A stretch of DNA of 64,000 nucleotides from Leptidea sinapis (taxonomy: Eukaryota; Arthropoda; Insecta; Lepidoptera; Pieridae). The translations under genes were made by a program, and so were the position numbers. The notes below the pieces were generated by a model. The model was not told the DNA's origin and ran no database searches. It worked only from the letters and a program-made list of their open reading frames with translations. This document shows positions 23,167 to 34,015 of this stretch, piece by piece. The stretch lies in the NCBI RefSeq assembly GCF_905404315.1, contig NC_066265.1, positions 30,094,501 to 30,158,500 of the forward strand. The letters are read 5' to 3'. Within the stretch, counting starts at the first letter, position 1, and every line of letters starts with the position of its first letter.

Positions 23167-24235
23167 AAGAAATGGATAAAAAATCGAGCTCGGCTGAATG
23201 AGCTTTAAAACCTACCTGCGATCGACAAGATCCCAAACTAAGGTAATTGAAAAAGTCAGCAACATTGTCAATCGAAACTGAATTTGTAGAATCATAGATA
23301 TTAATTGTATCTAAAAGAGTTAGAAAGGCTAGGAGAGTATTTTTTTTAAATAAATTATTATAATATCATTACATCGGCTGCACGCCGTAGATATCTCGCC
23401 CAGAGTGCCAAAGAGAATTTAAACACTACGTTCCCAGAGTGCTGTTACAAGCTAAAACTGGCACTACTCGGGTGCACTTCATATTTGCAATACATATTAA
23501 TTAGAAGATGACTTATTGACTTTGACTTGTTGAGTAACACTCAGTCTCACGATCTTACCTCAAAACAATATCATATTACGGTTTCCGTCAAGATTATGTT
23601 CTTGATTGAAATAAATCAAATTAAAAATACAAAAATGTAGTTTATCTTATCTCTAAGCAGTTGTTATTGTTGAATAGAAAGATTTTAATCGATTCCTGTT
23701 ATCGATTTCCAGCAGCGCATTACACACTGGAATACCGTGAGAATGCCATTATTACCATCAGAATTTATGCCATCGCCTTCCAGCTTCCACCGCAGTGCAA
23801 ATTAAAGGAACTCCCTTCCACGTATAACAAAATCTTGAGTATAGTTTCATCCGCGGTATTTCTAGGACTACATAGCTCATGTAAAATATACAAATAGTTC
23901 TTATTTTTTATGCGTTTAAAAGTACCTAGTAGAACTAGGAGAACCTACTGTTCGAGGATGTTTATACTACGTAATAAGAGGCGGGATTGCCTAAGTAAAA
24001 ATTAAAATTTAGTTTAGTATGAAACGTGCCGTGATTCGATATAAGTTTGAAATAGTAGTAATTACAGTATGGCGATTGGCGACGAAATATAATACGGCTA
24101 TGATTGAAAGCGAACAGTTGCTTAAAACGTAGTGGATTTCGGCTATCTCCGTTTTTTACAAGATTACAATCTTCTATAGCCGTCATCTGTCAATAACTAC
24201 ACGTTTCCTACAATCGTGTGAATCGCTTTTTTCTT

Positions 24236-24547
24236 ACGGCCGTTCCCAATTTTCAGTCTATTTCTTACTTGAGATATAAATCGTAACTATCGTTGACTTT
24301 TCCGTCCCAATAAATTTATCGACGGTAACTTACCTTATCCGTGCACGCTGTTTGTCAATGGGACGACGTATAGCTTACCAGCGATATAAAGTTTGTATTC
24401 AAATTGCAATTCACTCGTCCCAATATAAGGCGATAAGAATGACTTATCGGATACATTGGGACAGCTTCAGATTATTGACAGCTAATTACTGACAGTAGAA
24501 GGTAGTAATTTATCTCTATCTGTAGATAGTCTATTGGGAACGGCGTT
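24236..24547. mobile_element. Foldback/MITE element with GCCGTTCCCAAT ends
   Basis: Inverted ends GCCGTTCCCAAT (24239-24250) and ATTGGGAACGGC (24533-24544) bound about 305 bases. Inside, the core box TCCCAAT or its complement ATTGGGA recurs several times in both orientations, for example near 24305, 24357, 24417 and 24463. Subterminal repeats of this kind are often transposase-binding sites. No coding sequence, and no convincing target duplication identified. Confidence 0.6.
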
Positions 24548-25310
24548 GAGAGTTCCTCTTGTCTGACCTAAAGTGTTTTCATTTCATTTGGTTAAATATT
24601 CCACATCCCCAGTGTACCTACTACAGCTGACAAGTAATGCACTGAGCTAGAACAAAGAGTAATTCGCTTGTGTCATTATTACAACATTATGCTGATCTGT
24701 CTCACCCGCGTCACGGCGCGTCGCTGGTCAGATGATACTACTCTTTGTTTGATAAATTTAGCACATAATATTGTAGACACTCTTGTTACTATATTTGTAT
24801 CATAATATTGTATACAATAAAAGCAATAACTTCAGCATCTTAAAGATCTGGTATGTCCTTCCACGGGGGATGCGGGTAGAGCTTTCCTTGAGGACATTGT
24901 TCTCTTAGTAAATCCTTTCTGGAAAAGTTAATACCGAAATTACCGAAATTTTATATGGTGCGAATATATGTCCTCTTAAGAAAAAGTATATTAAAAATAT
25001 AATAAGTAATTTGCAAAGCGAGTATATAAAAAATAAAAATTGCTGCCCAAAGTAACTATTCCACGCGAACGAAGTCGCGAGTAAAAGCTAATATATAGTA
25101 GAAACTTATTTAATCTTTTAAATAAAGCGTGTAGATAAAATTAAACTTTTATGTAACTAATTTAATAAAACTACCGCAGTATATCTCACTCTATAACAAT
25201 AAGTTCTATTACTGCTACCACGGAAATTGGACCAATAGAAATTGTCTTTCTAGATAAGCTAAGAACTAAATAAGCTAATAGTAATGCCATCTAATCCAAT
25301 GGCACAAATG

Positions 25311-25502
25311 ATTTGAGTTTTCTTTAGTGCTAATTCCGCCAGTCTTAGTATAATATATTTGTCTCGCACAATAGTTGTCGCACGAGTCTCGTGCCAGATT
25401 TTAGCGAGACAGCACGTCCTGAGGATGCCTCGTGTAGAGGCGAAACACGTTTCGAATTGTTTAATAAATATTGGCGGAATTAATACTAAAGAAAACTCAA
25501 AT
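25311..25502. mobile_element. Short inverted-repeat element (family E), complete copy
   Basis: Inverted arms of about 31 bases at 25311-25341 and 25472-25502 share GAGTTTTCTTTAGT and TAATTCCGCCA with only a few mismatches. The interior holds GATGCCTCGTGTAGAGGCGA and a CGAAACACGT box. Partial relatives occur near 21361 and 40590. Non-coding, MITE-like. Confidence 0.65.
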
Positions 25503-26427
25503 CATGTGTATAATTATGGATGTCCGCAAAGTAACGCCTACTTCAATATTTTTTTTTCAGTCCATTGGCATTGAGTGTTGGAATTCAGTAATATATGAGC
25601 CAAGAGAAAGGACAAGAATTTAAAACGATCCCGCTTATCGGGATGTCTTAATGTAGAATGGCGTCATGGAACAAGACAAGTGCACTGGAGACGTTATCAG
25701 CGGCCCCGCTATCACCACAACATACTAATGTTGTAGGACAACTGACACACACACAATAATAATACAATCTTAACTATTTAAATAAAGGGATAGACTTACA
25801 ATGCAGGCCTCAAAGCATACAAAACGTCGAGATAAGTAAAATATTAGTTAATGAGGTAATTAGTTAATAGTTTAATTAATTCATTTTTGCATTTTTAATT
25901 ATTTTATACTTAATCTTATATAATTATATTACTTAATCGTTTGAAAGGTTTATTAGCAAAATATTCATTGGTCGAATTCGTGAAATGTCCTTTCCAATGA
26001 AAACAATAACAATAATTATTATTATCAAATCTAGTCTTAATTATACTAACTATAGCTTATGTATATATATATACACGCTTATTATTAGCTTCACCTGTAT
26101 GTATGTTTGTTTGTAACTGACTCATTTGCGCGCGATTTTGACACACTTTAAACGGTCAGATTTGGTTCAAAGTTCAAACTTTGTAGATTTATGGAGGATC
26201 GACGGCAAAACATTAATTTGATTCAAAATTATTCCATTTTAAAAATTGCAAAATAAGATTTTTGTTAATTTATATAATTTTCATCAATCTGCCTTATAGG
26301 CAGAAAATGATGTTAATTTTAAATTTCAAAATATTTTCGGTAGGTTACCTATAAAAAGCATGTTTTAAGTTTTTTTAACAACTATTTATTTAATTTATTG
26401 AACGATATTATAGCAAATCAAAATAAT

Positions 26428-26520
26428 CCAATGAGCTAGAGGTCCCGGGCTCGAATCCCGGAAGGTACAAGCATTTATATGATGAATGACATATATGAGC
26501 ACCCTTTACATAATTTTGTT
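26428..26520 (+). mobile_element. tRNA-derived SINE fragment
   Basis: The tRNA-like 3' half GAGGTCCCGGGCTCGAATCC-CGG is followed by AGGTACAAGCATTTATATGA and TGAATGACATAT. This is a SINE related to the copy at 6360, truncated on both sides. Confidence 0.55.
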
Positions 26521-26579
26521 ACGATACAAATCTTGTGAAGAAAATAGTATATTATAGCTGTATCCCTACTAATAAAATA

Positions 26580-26876
26580 TCCAGTGGGAGGCTTCTTGAA
26601 TTGGGGCATGTTGAGTTATTATACAATAAAATAATTTTCTTTCTTCTTTCTTTCTTTCTTATACAACAGCGGCTTTTTACAGTCAATCAAGTGATGTGCA
26701 AGAATTGTGTTTTGGTTTGAAGGTCTCCGTTCTAGTCTAATGAGACTGGAAACATCTACGCCTCAAGTTGACAAGCTCAATGGTGATGTCAAGTATCCTG
26801 ACCAACACTGCATCGTATTAGGCACGGTTTAATTAGTCATCATCAGTTTGTCCTCCTATTTTATAAAAAATATCAA
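26580..26876 (+). mobile_element. Family A short element, old diverged copy
   Basis: It starts CCAGTGGGAGGCTTC and keeps the order of the family (GTGATGTGCAAGAATTGTGT, TTTGAAGGTCTCCG, GACAAGCTCAATGG, CACTGCATCGTATTAGGCA). It is strongly diverged and holds a CTTT-type microsatellite near 26640. Confidence 0.55.
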
Positions 26877-26969
26877 GAAAGAAATCAATTGTTATATATT
26901 TGAGAAGTTCATTTAAACAGGTAAATAACGTTCTATACATATAGATAATTCATGTCATATCATTATAAG

Positions 26970-27480
26970 GCGCAAATTAGGCCTCACATAGAGTTACTGT
27001 TCTCACCTCTGGGCGGGTGCTCCCCAGTACCAGCTTCTTCCATTTGACCGCATACAACGCAGAGCGGTTCGAATCACCGACGATCAAGACATCTCCGATC
27101 GGCTTGATTCTTTGGCATTGCGTAGAAATGTGGGTTCTCTTCTATCTTCTACCGCATTTATCACGGAGTGCTCAGAGGAGCTGTTCGGGTTGATTCCAGC
27201 GGCCGAATTCCACCACCGGACATTATGTACAAAGTACCACCACGTAGACGTCTGGCATTCCACAACCGCGCATTTCGTTGGAAATTTCTTGCCTCGCACA
27301 GCCAGTTTGTGGAATCAATCACCGGCTGCGATTTTCCCGAACAGATACGACTTAGGGACCTTCAAGAAAAAAGCATACTCCCACCTTAAAGCCCGGCAAC
27401 GCATTTCTTGACACACCTGTTGTTGCGGATGTCCATGGGCGGTTGCCTCACCTCTCCCCCTCTTATATAAAAATAAAAAA
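26970..27480 (+). mobile_element. LINE reverse-transcriptase C-terminus (best copy of this family)
   Basis: The plus-strand frame 27112-27411 reads LALRRNVGSLLSSTAFITEC, SEELFGLIPAAEFHHRT, FVGNFLPRTASLWNQSPAAI and FPNRYDLGTFKKKAYSHL. This is the thumb and C-terminal segment of a lepidopteran Jockey-like LINE. Upstream, 26990-27110 keeps PQYQLLPF and RRAVR in a shifted frame. A tail with GTTGCCTCACCTCTCCCCC and a short A-run follows. 5' truncated and non-functional. Confidence 0.75.
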
Positions 27481-27816
27481 AATATGGCACATGCAAAACA
27501 AAACAGAAATGACACTATAATAAGCTTCGAATACTATGTCTAATAAACATTGCTGCGTTTACTCCAGTTGTTTAAAATATTATTAGTCAATAGGTCAATG
27601 TAAGCACTATTTCAGGTTAAGCTGCGTAATTTGAATTTATAACCCAATTTGGACAGTGATATCAGTGGAGTAGCAGTTAGGTATTTTTTTAAAACCCTAA
27701 CGAAAAAGGGGATTAAGTTTTACGTTTGTTGATATATCCCTATTGTCTTATCAAGATGTTGTTTACATTGTTTTTAAGCACACTTTTGCCGTTCCGCTAT
27801 CACGGATGGTTACTTT

Positions 27817-28117
27817 ACCAGTGGGAGGCACCTTTGCACAGGATGCTGGCTAGATTATGGGTATCACAACGGCGCCTATTTCTGCCGTGAAACATTAATG
27901 TATAATCATTACTGGGCGCCGTAGCTAGTGAAATTACTGGGCAAATGAAACTTAACATCCTATGTCTCAAGGTGACGAGCGCAGTTGTAGAGCCGCTCAG
28001 AATTTTTGGGTTTTTCAAGAATCCGGAGTGGCACTGCATCGTAATGGGCAGGAAATATCAATTACCATCAGCTGAACGTCCATTCCTGCTCATCTCGTCC
28101 CTTATACACATAAAAAA
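27817..28117 (+). mobile_element. Family A short element, copy 6
   Basis: Near full-length (ACCAGTGGGAGGCACC to CTCATCTCGTCC) with a short internal deletion after CATTACTG that removes the GTTTCGGTCTGAA segment. Confidence 0.75.
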
Positions 28118-28261
28118 TGCTGCATCTCATCTACGAATGATATGTCCATATGTATAGAACGTCATTGAAACAGGTGATCAAGATTATGTGCGTTATTTTG
28201 TCAACTGTCATTGAACCTACAGAACAATCCATATGTCAACTATCGTATACATATTAATATA

Positions 28262-28671
28262 CAGGGTGGCCCACCCAAACCGGTCAGTGTGGGGATTTCA
28301 GAATATATAAGAGATGGAAGAATATCTTCTAAGGAACCACGATATCGATTTTAGAGAACACAAAAACTGCATACATAGATTTTCAATCTTTTTCAAACTT
28401 GGGGATCGAATTCGGTCATTTTGGAAAAAAAATCCGCCACTCGTGATGCAGAACGTGATATCCCTGGCGTTTCACGTACCACTATTCAACGAATCCTAAA
28501 AAAACACAAATTCAAGTGGTATCGAAATGGGCGTTTGGTTCAGGTCTTACAGGTTAAAAGAGCAGATAGATTTAGACAGATTGTTTTTTAAAGTAGGTAA
28601 TAGTAAGATATTCTTCTATCTCTTATTTATTCTGAAATCCCCACACTGACCGGTTTGAGTGGGCCATCCTG
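28262..28671 (+). mobile_element. Internally deleted mariner-type element
   Basis: About 410 bases with inverted ends of roughly 55-60 bases (CAGGGTGGCCCAC at the left, its near complement at the right) and TA on both sides (28260-28261 and 28672-28673). The centre keeps a broken transposase piece. In the frame near 28435-28560 it reads RDAERDIPGVSRTTIQRIL, then KFKWYRNGRLVQ, a helix-turn-helix comparable to the 34.8-kb transposase. No catalytic domain remains, so it is non-autonomous. Its terminal sequence differs from the 34-kb element, so it belongs to another family. Confidence 0.85.
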
Positions 28672-29140
28672 TATATAATAACACGTGATAACAATAGACA
28701 GTATATATAACAATAGTGGAACAAATGGCCGTCAATTTGTCATTGTTCAATGAATCAAAATACATTTGTTTATATTTTACTAGCTGAACCCGTATTGAGC
28801 TGCAATACCAGGTTAAGCATACAGAAAATTTAATTTAAATATGGATTTTTTGAGCCAGAAATTGTCGCGGGCTTCCTGATTGCACTCTATCAAAGTTTGA
28901 TCACAATTTGGTCGATGGTTTAGAAACGCATAGGGAGTAAAGTTAGTATGTATATAATTAATTTAAATAAGATATAGCACAAAAAGTACGAACAGTCGTT
29001 TGCAACTATCTGATGTGAGATGTGGTTTCTACTTTTCGTTGTAAAAGTAGCCGGACCTACTCGATGTTGAAATTATAACTAGATTGGGATAGACGCCACC
29101 ATAGCCTATATTGTAGATTAGGCGGCTCCTTTGCACTGGA

Positions 29141-29392
29141 ACCAGTGGGAGGCTCCTTTGCACAAGATTCTGGCTGGATTATGGGTACCACAATGTGTTA
29201 GCATTACTGTGTTTCGGTCTGAAGGGCGCTAGTGAAATTGCTGGGCAAATGAGAATTAACATCATATGTCTCAAAGTGACGAGCGCAATTGTAGTGCCTC
29301 TCAGTATATTTGACTATTCAAGAATCCTGAATGGCACTGCATTGTAATGATCAGGGCGTATCAATTACCATCAGCTCTTCTTGCTCGTTAAA
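29141..29392 (+). mobile_element. Family A short element, copy 7
   Basis: Starts ACCAGTGGGAGGCTCC. A partial repeat of the start (GGCTCCTTTGCACTGGA, 29123-29140) precedes it, hinting at a head-to-tail dimer remnant. The GGCGCC-to-GCAGTAATG part is deleted. Confidence 0.7.
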
Positions 29393-29669
29393 AATTGTAC
29401 ACATACTACACTAGCTGTAGCCGACGACTTCGTTCGCGGACAGTCAATATGACTGAGCTCGTAGTGATTATAAAAATCATTCTTTCTTAAAACTTTAATC
29501 ACTTGATATTAATTGAAGATATCGCTATAATTTTAAGATAAAATAAAAGGAATAGGAATAAAAGAATTAGAAGACTTAATTGAAATGTATCTAGTAGTTT
29601 TTCTGTTGTGAAATAATCGTATTGCTACGTACGCTTGTATTAAGTAATATTGTCTTCCACTTCATCTGC

Positions 29670-29770
29670 AGTCCCCCTGAAAACGAGATCTGGAAAGGCC
29701 TTGAAACGTCGGGTGAACTAAAATAAAAATGTAACTTTTACGCAAACATCTAATGTAAAACCGTTACAAT
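29670..29770 (+). mobile_element. SINE-like tail (CCTTGAAACGTCGGG)
   Basis: GAAAGGCCTTGAAACGTCGG followed by an A-rich stretch is a common 3' portion of lepidopteran SINE/LINE repeats. Boundaries uncertain. Confidence 0.35.
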
Positions 29771-32065
29771 TACACGCGATTTAATCATTTAAAGTGTTTT
29801 ATTTAGACATATTGTCTACTGTGTTGGTGGTCTGTCACTTGTAAGAAAGTATTGTGAAAGAGCGTTGATACACCAATAGGGTTTTCAGGGGCTTAGCTAG
29901 GACATATTCAAATAAGCACCTTCTAAAAAATAAAATAATTTAACCTTCATGAAAATGGTTTGCAAATAGGTATATATACATTATATTTCTTTAACATATT
30001 GTCTACAATAAATATCAAAATAGGTATACTATCAATACACAAGTGTACGTTTTTAAAATTTATATAATATCAAATTCAAATCAACATCTAAATGAATATT
30101 TTTTTTTTTTGGATTTTATGGCCTGGTAATCTATATGAATAAAGTCATTTAGATTTCGATCAAAGAAACGACACTATGAAATGTCAAAAGTTATACTTTT
30201 GTTTATAGCTTTATTCCAAAGAGGATGTAAATACTACATAATAAGAACCGGGACTTCCTAGTAAAAGTTGAGAAGACTTGTCAGTAAGTGGTCTATTAAA
30301 AACTTTATTTTTTAAAGTTTATAATTGAAAGATTTTTTGATTAAGGCCATCTAGCCTTATTTAATGATTAAAATAATTTTAAACACATGAGGTTTCACAA
30401 TAAAAACATTTGAATATCACTATCTAAAAATCGCTGTTTTTATATTTATTTTAGTATGGATTAAATGATTTTTTTTTTTGTAAAAAAATACCGATCGAAT
30501 TGATAACCTCCTCCTTTTTGAAGTCGGTTAAAAATAACATTCGTTGGTATTTTTTATCATTTGAATATTTTTATTTTTAAATAAATAAACATATCGTATA
30601 GATATGTCTATAATTTAGAGATTCGCTCGACTGGAAAATATCTGATATTAATTGAACACAAACAACATATCCTGGGGCGCCACACACGCTCGCGGTTGTT
30701 ATCAGCTGTGATGCGTATTTAATGAGTTTCTAAATACTTAAGAGTATGTCCATGAAGGTGAAAACGTAGTATAATAGTCCATTGTACGGTGTGTCGTCTG
30801 TACTATCACTTACCTACATATTTTAGTCATTATAGCAGACACTGTGCCGTTTTAGCAAATTTTTATGCTTCATTATCAACAAACAAATGAACTTTGTCTT
30901 TCCTTTGTTTACAGATAAAAATAGATTTCCTGAACCGAAGCTTATAAAGTATCACAAAACTCTCTTAAACCTTTTTATTGTCTCTTTTTCCACTTTCCGT
31001 CAAGTGCACTACTAGCTCGTTTCCCCCTTTTAATATAAAAAATAGGCGAAACAATGGTATTTTATAAAATAGAACACGGTGCAATTCATGTGCTTTTAGG
31101 CTACAATTTCCTGTTTAAATTGCTTAAAGCATTAGTGTTTAGCTAGAAAGAAAAAAATTATTAAATAGCTAATTAATTAATTCAAAGATCTAACTGTTAG
31201 TTGTTAACCTTTGTGGTTTTTTTAGATGCTAAGTTGACCTAGTTTTATATCAGTATATGTAATATGATACATAAATAAAAAAAAACTAATAAGATTTTCC
31301 CATATTTTTTTTATTTAAAATTTACAATCGCTTACCAGTGATAAACATGCATGCTATAAGAGTTAATCTAGATATAGGTACTTATTTATTTGTGAACAAT
31401 ATTACATTCTGTGTTAATAAGTGTAATTGGTTATAGACCGTTCGTGTTAAAAAAAAAAAAAAAATAATTAAATAAAAAATAAATAAATTAGATTTAATTT
31501 AAATCATGTTGTTAAATTATTATTTTAATTCGATATGATTTTTAATTTTGAAGAGTGACAGAATTGTTTGAATAGATTTTCTCGAAACGTTAATGCATAT
31601 TATTATATCTAACAAGTGAAATTTAAGATAGTTTAGTTAAAAATAATGAAAGAAATTTTAGTTTAATAAAAAAATTGTATAAGTCATTCATTACAAATCA
31701 AGCTTTATATATCAGTAATTATGAGGTGTCTTCCTATATTAAATACTTTTTATTTGGGAATGAGTAGTGTTTCTGCGACTTTTCCAGTTTTCACTCATCT
31801 TTTTATCAGCAGTAAATAGAAATAAAAATTAAAGGTTAAATCAGCTGATGTAATCTTGTTATATAATATACTTACTATATGTATCACAATTAGGTATATA
31901 CAATTGATACCTACTTCAAACATTCGATAGGTGGTTTCTGTTTTTGAATAGAGAAAATTGCGTCAACAAACTATTACCTAGAACGATGTTTTTCGTCCGA
32001 ATAACTATGCAAGTTAACTTTAAGTTTGCTATTAAGGAAGAGTACCTATTATGTACTTTATCACT
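29770..32065. other. AT-rich, no gene seen
   Basis: Long A and T runs, one MITE end at 30472 and a poly(A) run near 31449-31463. No reading frame or splice pattern supports a gene. Confidence 0.45.
30472..30540. repeat. Fragment of the 2.5-kb MITE family (right end)
   Basis: It carries ACCGATCGAATTGATAACCTCC, then TCCTTTTTGAAGTCGGTTA, matching the right end of the element at 2487-2818. Confidence 0.5.
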
Positions 32066-32072
32066 TTTTTAA

Positions 32073-32550
32073 GGCGAAGGGTAAGCAAAAAACACGCAAA
32101 CAAGGTGTTTTCAGACAAGTTTTTTGGTGAAAATATAGCATATATTGGAGCTATGAACACTACTTAATCCTGTTACAAATATCCTTAAGTCTTATTTGTA
32201 GGTTGCTTATGCTTTCAGTGGGTTATAGTTAACACTCCAGAGCCTTTTTGAACTACCACTTTTCTTTGCAGTTAAACAAGTTTTTTGGCATGGCATGACG
32301 CATTTGTTTAGCACTACTATCAGAAGAGTTATTCTTATAGCTTGTACTTTTTTGTGTAGTAGGTAGGTCTGAATAAATGTTATTCAGATTAGTAATGAAT
32401 AACGAGGATTGTAAGCATATAAACTGTTTGCACCTGTTAAAATGTTAAGTTTTCCACGCAAGAATTTTGAAAATATTGGCTTGTTACATAGATGGCGGTC
32501 CGGCAGCCGCGAACTCATATCGATCAAGGTTGCTGGCATTTAGTGTCGCC
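32073..32550 (+). mobile_element. piggyBac-like short element, copy 2
   Basis: Second copy of the 12.2-kb element, again between TTAA sites (32069-32072 and 32551-32554). It is longer because it keeps segments absent from copy 1: about 20 bases near 32365, 25 near 32435, and a GC-rich stretch near 32493-32510. Most of the remaining sequence aligns along the full length. No coding capacity. Confidence 0.75.
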
Positions 32551-33084
32551 TTAAGCAAAAAACCTCTTCAAATTTCCTCTGGCATTCATTTATATATGTC
32601 TGTTCATTGTTATACCTTACCGATGATTATGATCACCAGGGAAATGCTTACAAGAAAATCAAAGTAGATTTTGTGAAAACAAAAATGATAGCTCTGGAGG
32701 CATTATCCAGAATGTAAATAGGGTAATACATCTGTATGGGCGCCCACGTTCTTCACTTGCCGCGGTGAATATTGGACACGTACCTACACGTACAGTAATT
32801 CTTGCTAGTTGACACCTCATTCCGACATTGCATAATTACTGATGACATATTCACTCAATATAAGCGGGTCAGCATTCGGCAACGGCGCGGATGTAGAACT
32901 ATGTCAATGTACGAGCGAAATTCATTTCACACGTCAGCTGTTCGTGAATGTTGAAACTAAATTCTTAATCTGTGTAATTAATATTATTCATCGTGACCTA
33001 TTCCACATAGATAAATTATAATCCACACAGCTAAAACTAGATTCACTTAAGTTTTATTTGTTTTATACAAGTGAACGCCCGCTC

Positions 33085-33200
33085 TTCAAATTCAAATATT
33101 AAAGTCAAAAACTACCACCCAGTCCAAAACAAATGCCTCAGACCTGAGAAGAATAGGCGCAACAAACTCAGCGGGCTCTTTTTTTTCTTAAAAAAATATG
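33085..33200 (+). mobile_element. LINE/SINE 3' end (AAAACTACCACCC family)
   Basis: It carries GTCAAAAACTACCACCCAGT, CAGACCTGAGAAGAATAGGC and GCAACAAACTCAGCGGGCTC before a T-run. Same family as 8990 and 42975. Confidence 0.55.
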
Positions 33201-33408
33201 TTTACAAAGTAATATTGTACAATTTAACTTATTCCTAATCATTGGTATCATTAAGAAAGTCATTTATGTTATAATAACCTTTAACACACAGACGTTCTTA
33301 AACAATTCATTTGAGTAACGTAATACTTTTATTTTGATCAGTTTCTGGGATCTTCTTGTAAAAGCATATACTCGTACATCGCCCCTCAAAAGACTAACTC
33401 ACTCGTCT

Positions 33409-33735
33409 GCATTGGTAATTATTCAAAATACTTTTACCAAGTAGATTTCGTTTACGTTATTCCCACTATTGCCTTAGTTATTATTCAAAATACTTTTACC
33501 AAGTAGATTTCGTTTACGTTATTCCCACTATTGCATTAGTTATTATTCAAAATACTTTTACCAAGTAGATTTCGTTTACGTTATTCCCACCATTGCCTTA
33601 GTTATTATTCAAAATACTTTTACCAAGTAGATTTCGTTTACGTTAACCTGACTATTGCATTGGATATTATTCAAAATACTTATAAGAAGAAGATTAAGTT
33701 TCAAACCGTTTCAATAAGCATTGGTTATTGTAACT
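33409..33735. repeat. 62-bp minisatellite (five units)
   Basis: The unit starts ATTCAAAATACTTTTACCAA and continues GTAGATTTCGTTTACGTTAT-TCCCAC. Starts are at 33421, 33483, 33545, 33607 and 33669, exactly 62 bases apart. The first three units are nearly identical, and units four and five diverge. There are no unique spacers, so it is not a CRISPR array. Confidence 0.9.
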
Positions 33736-34015
33736 TTGTAGTTTAAATACCAGAGCAGATATGAATATATTGGGTATCGTTATAATCCTTACATTGTTCT
33801 CAATGACAGCGGCCGCAAATGACAATTATACTTATGTTTCGTTTCTCTCTTTATACATGTACACACATTAAAATAAGTAATGATTTTTATTTCGTTCAAG
33901 GAAATCGTAATTTTTAAATAAATTATGTTATTTATGAGTTCTCAGGCACCTAATAACGCACACACGTTACTATCTTACGTGCAGACCTTGGTGATTTTTA
34001 TTTATTTGTCATATA

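Noticed and set aside
33409..33735. CRISPR-like regular array
   Set aside because: The repeats are contiguous 62-base units without unique spacers, in an insect-type genome.
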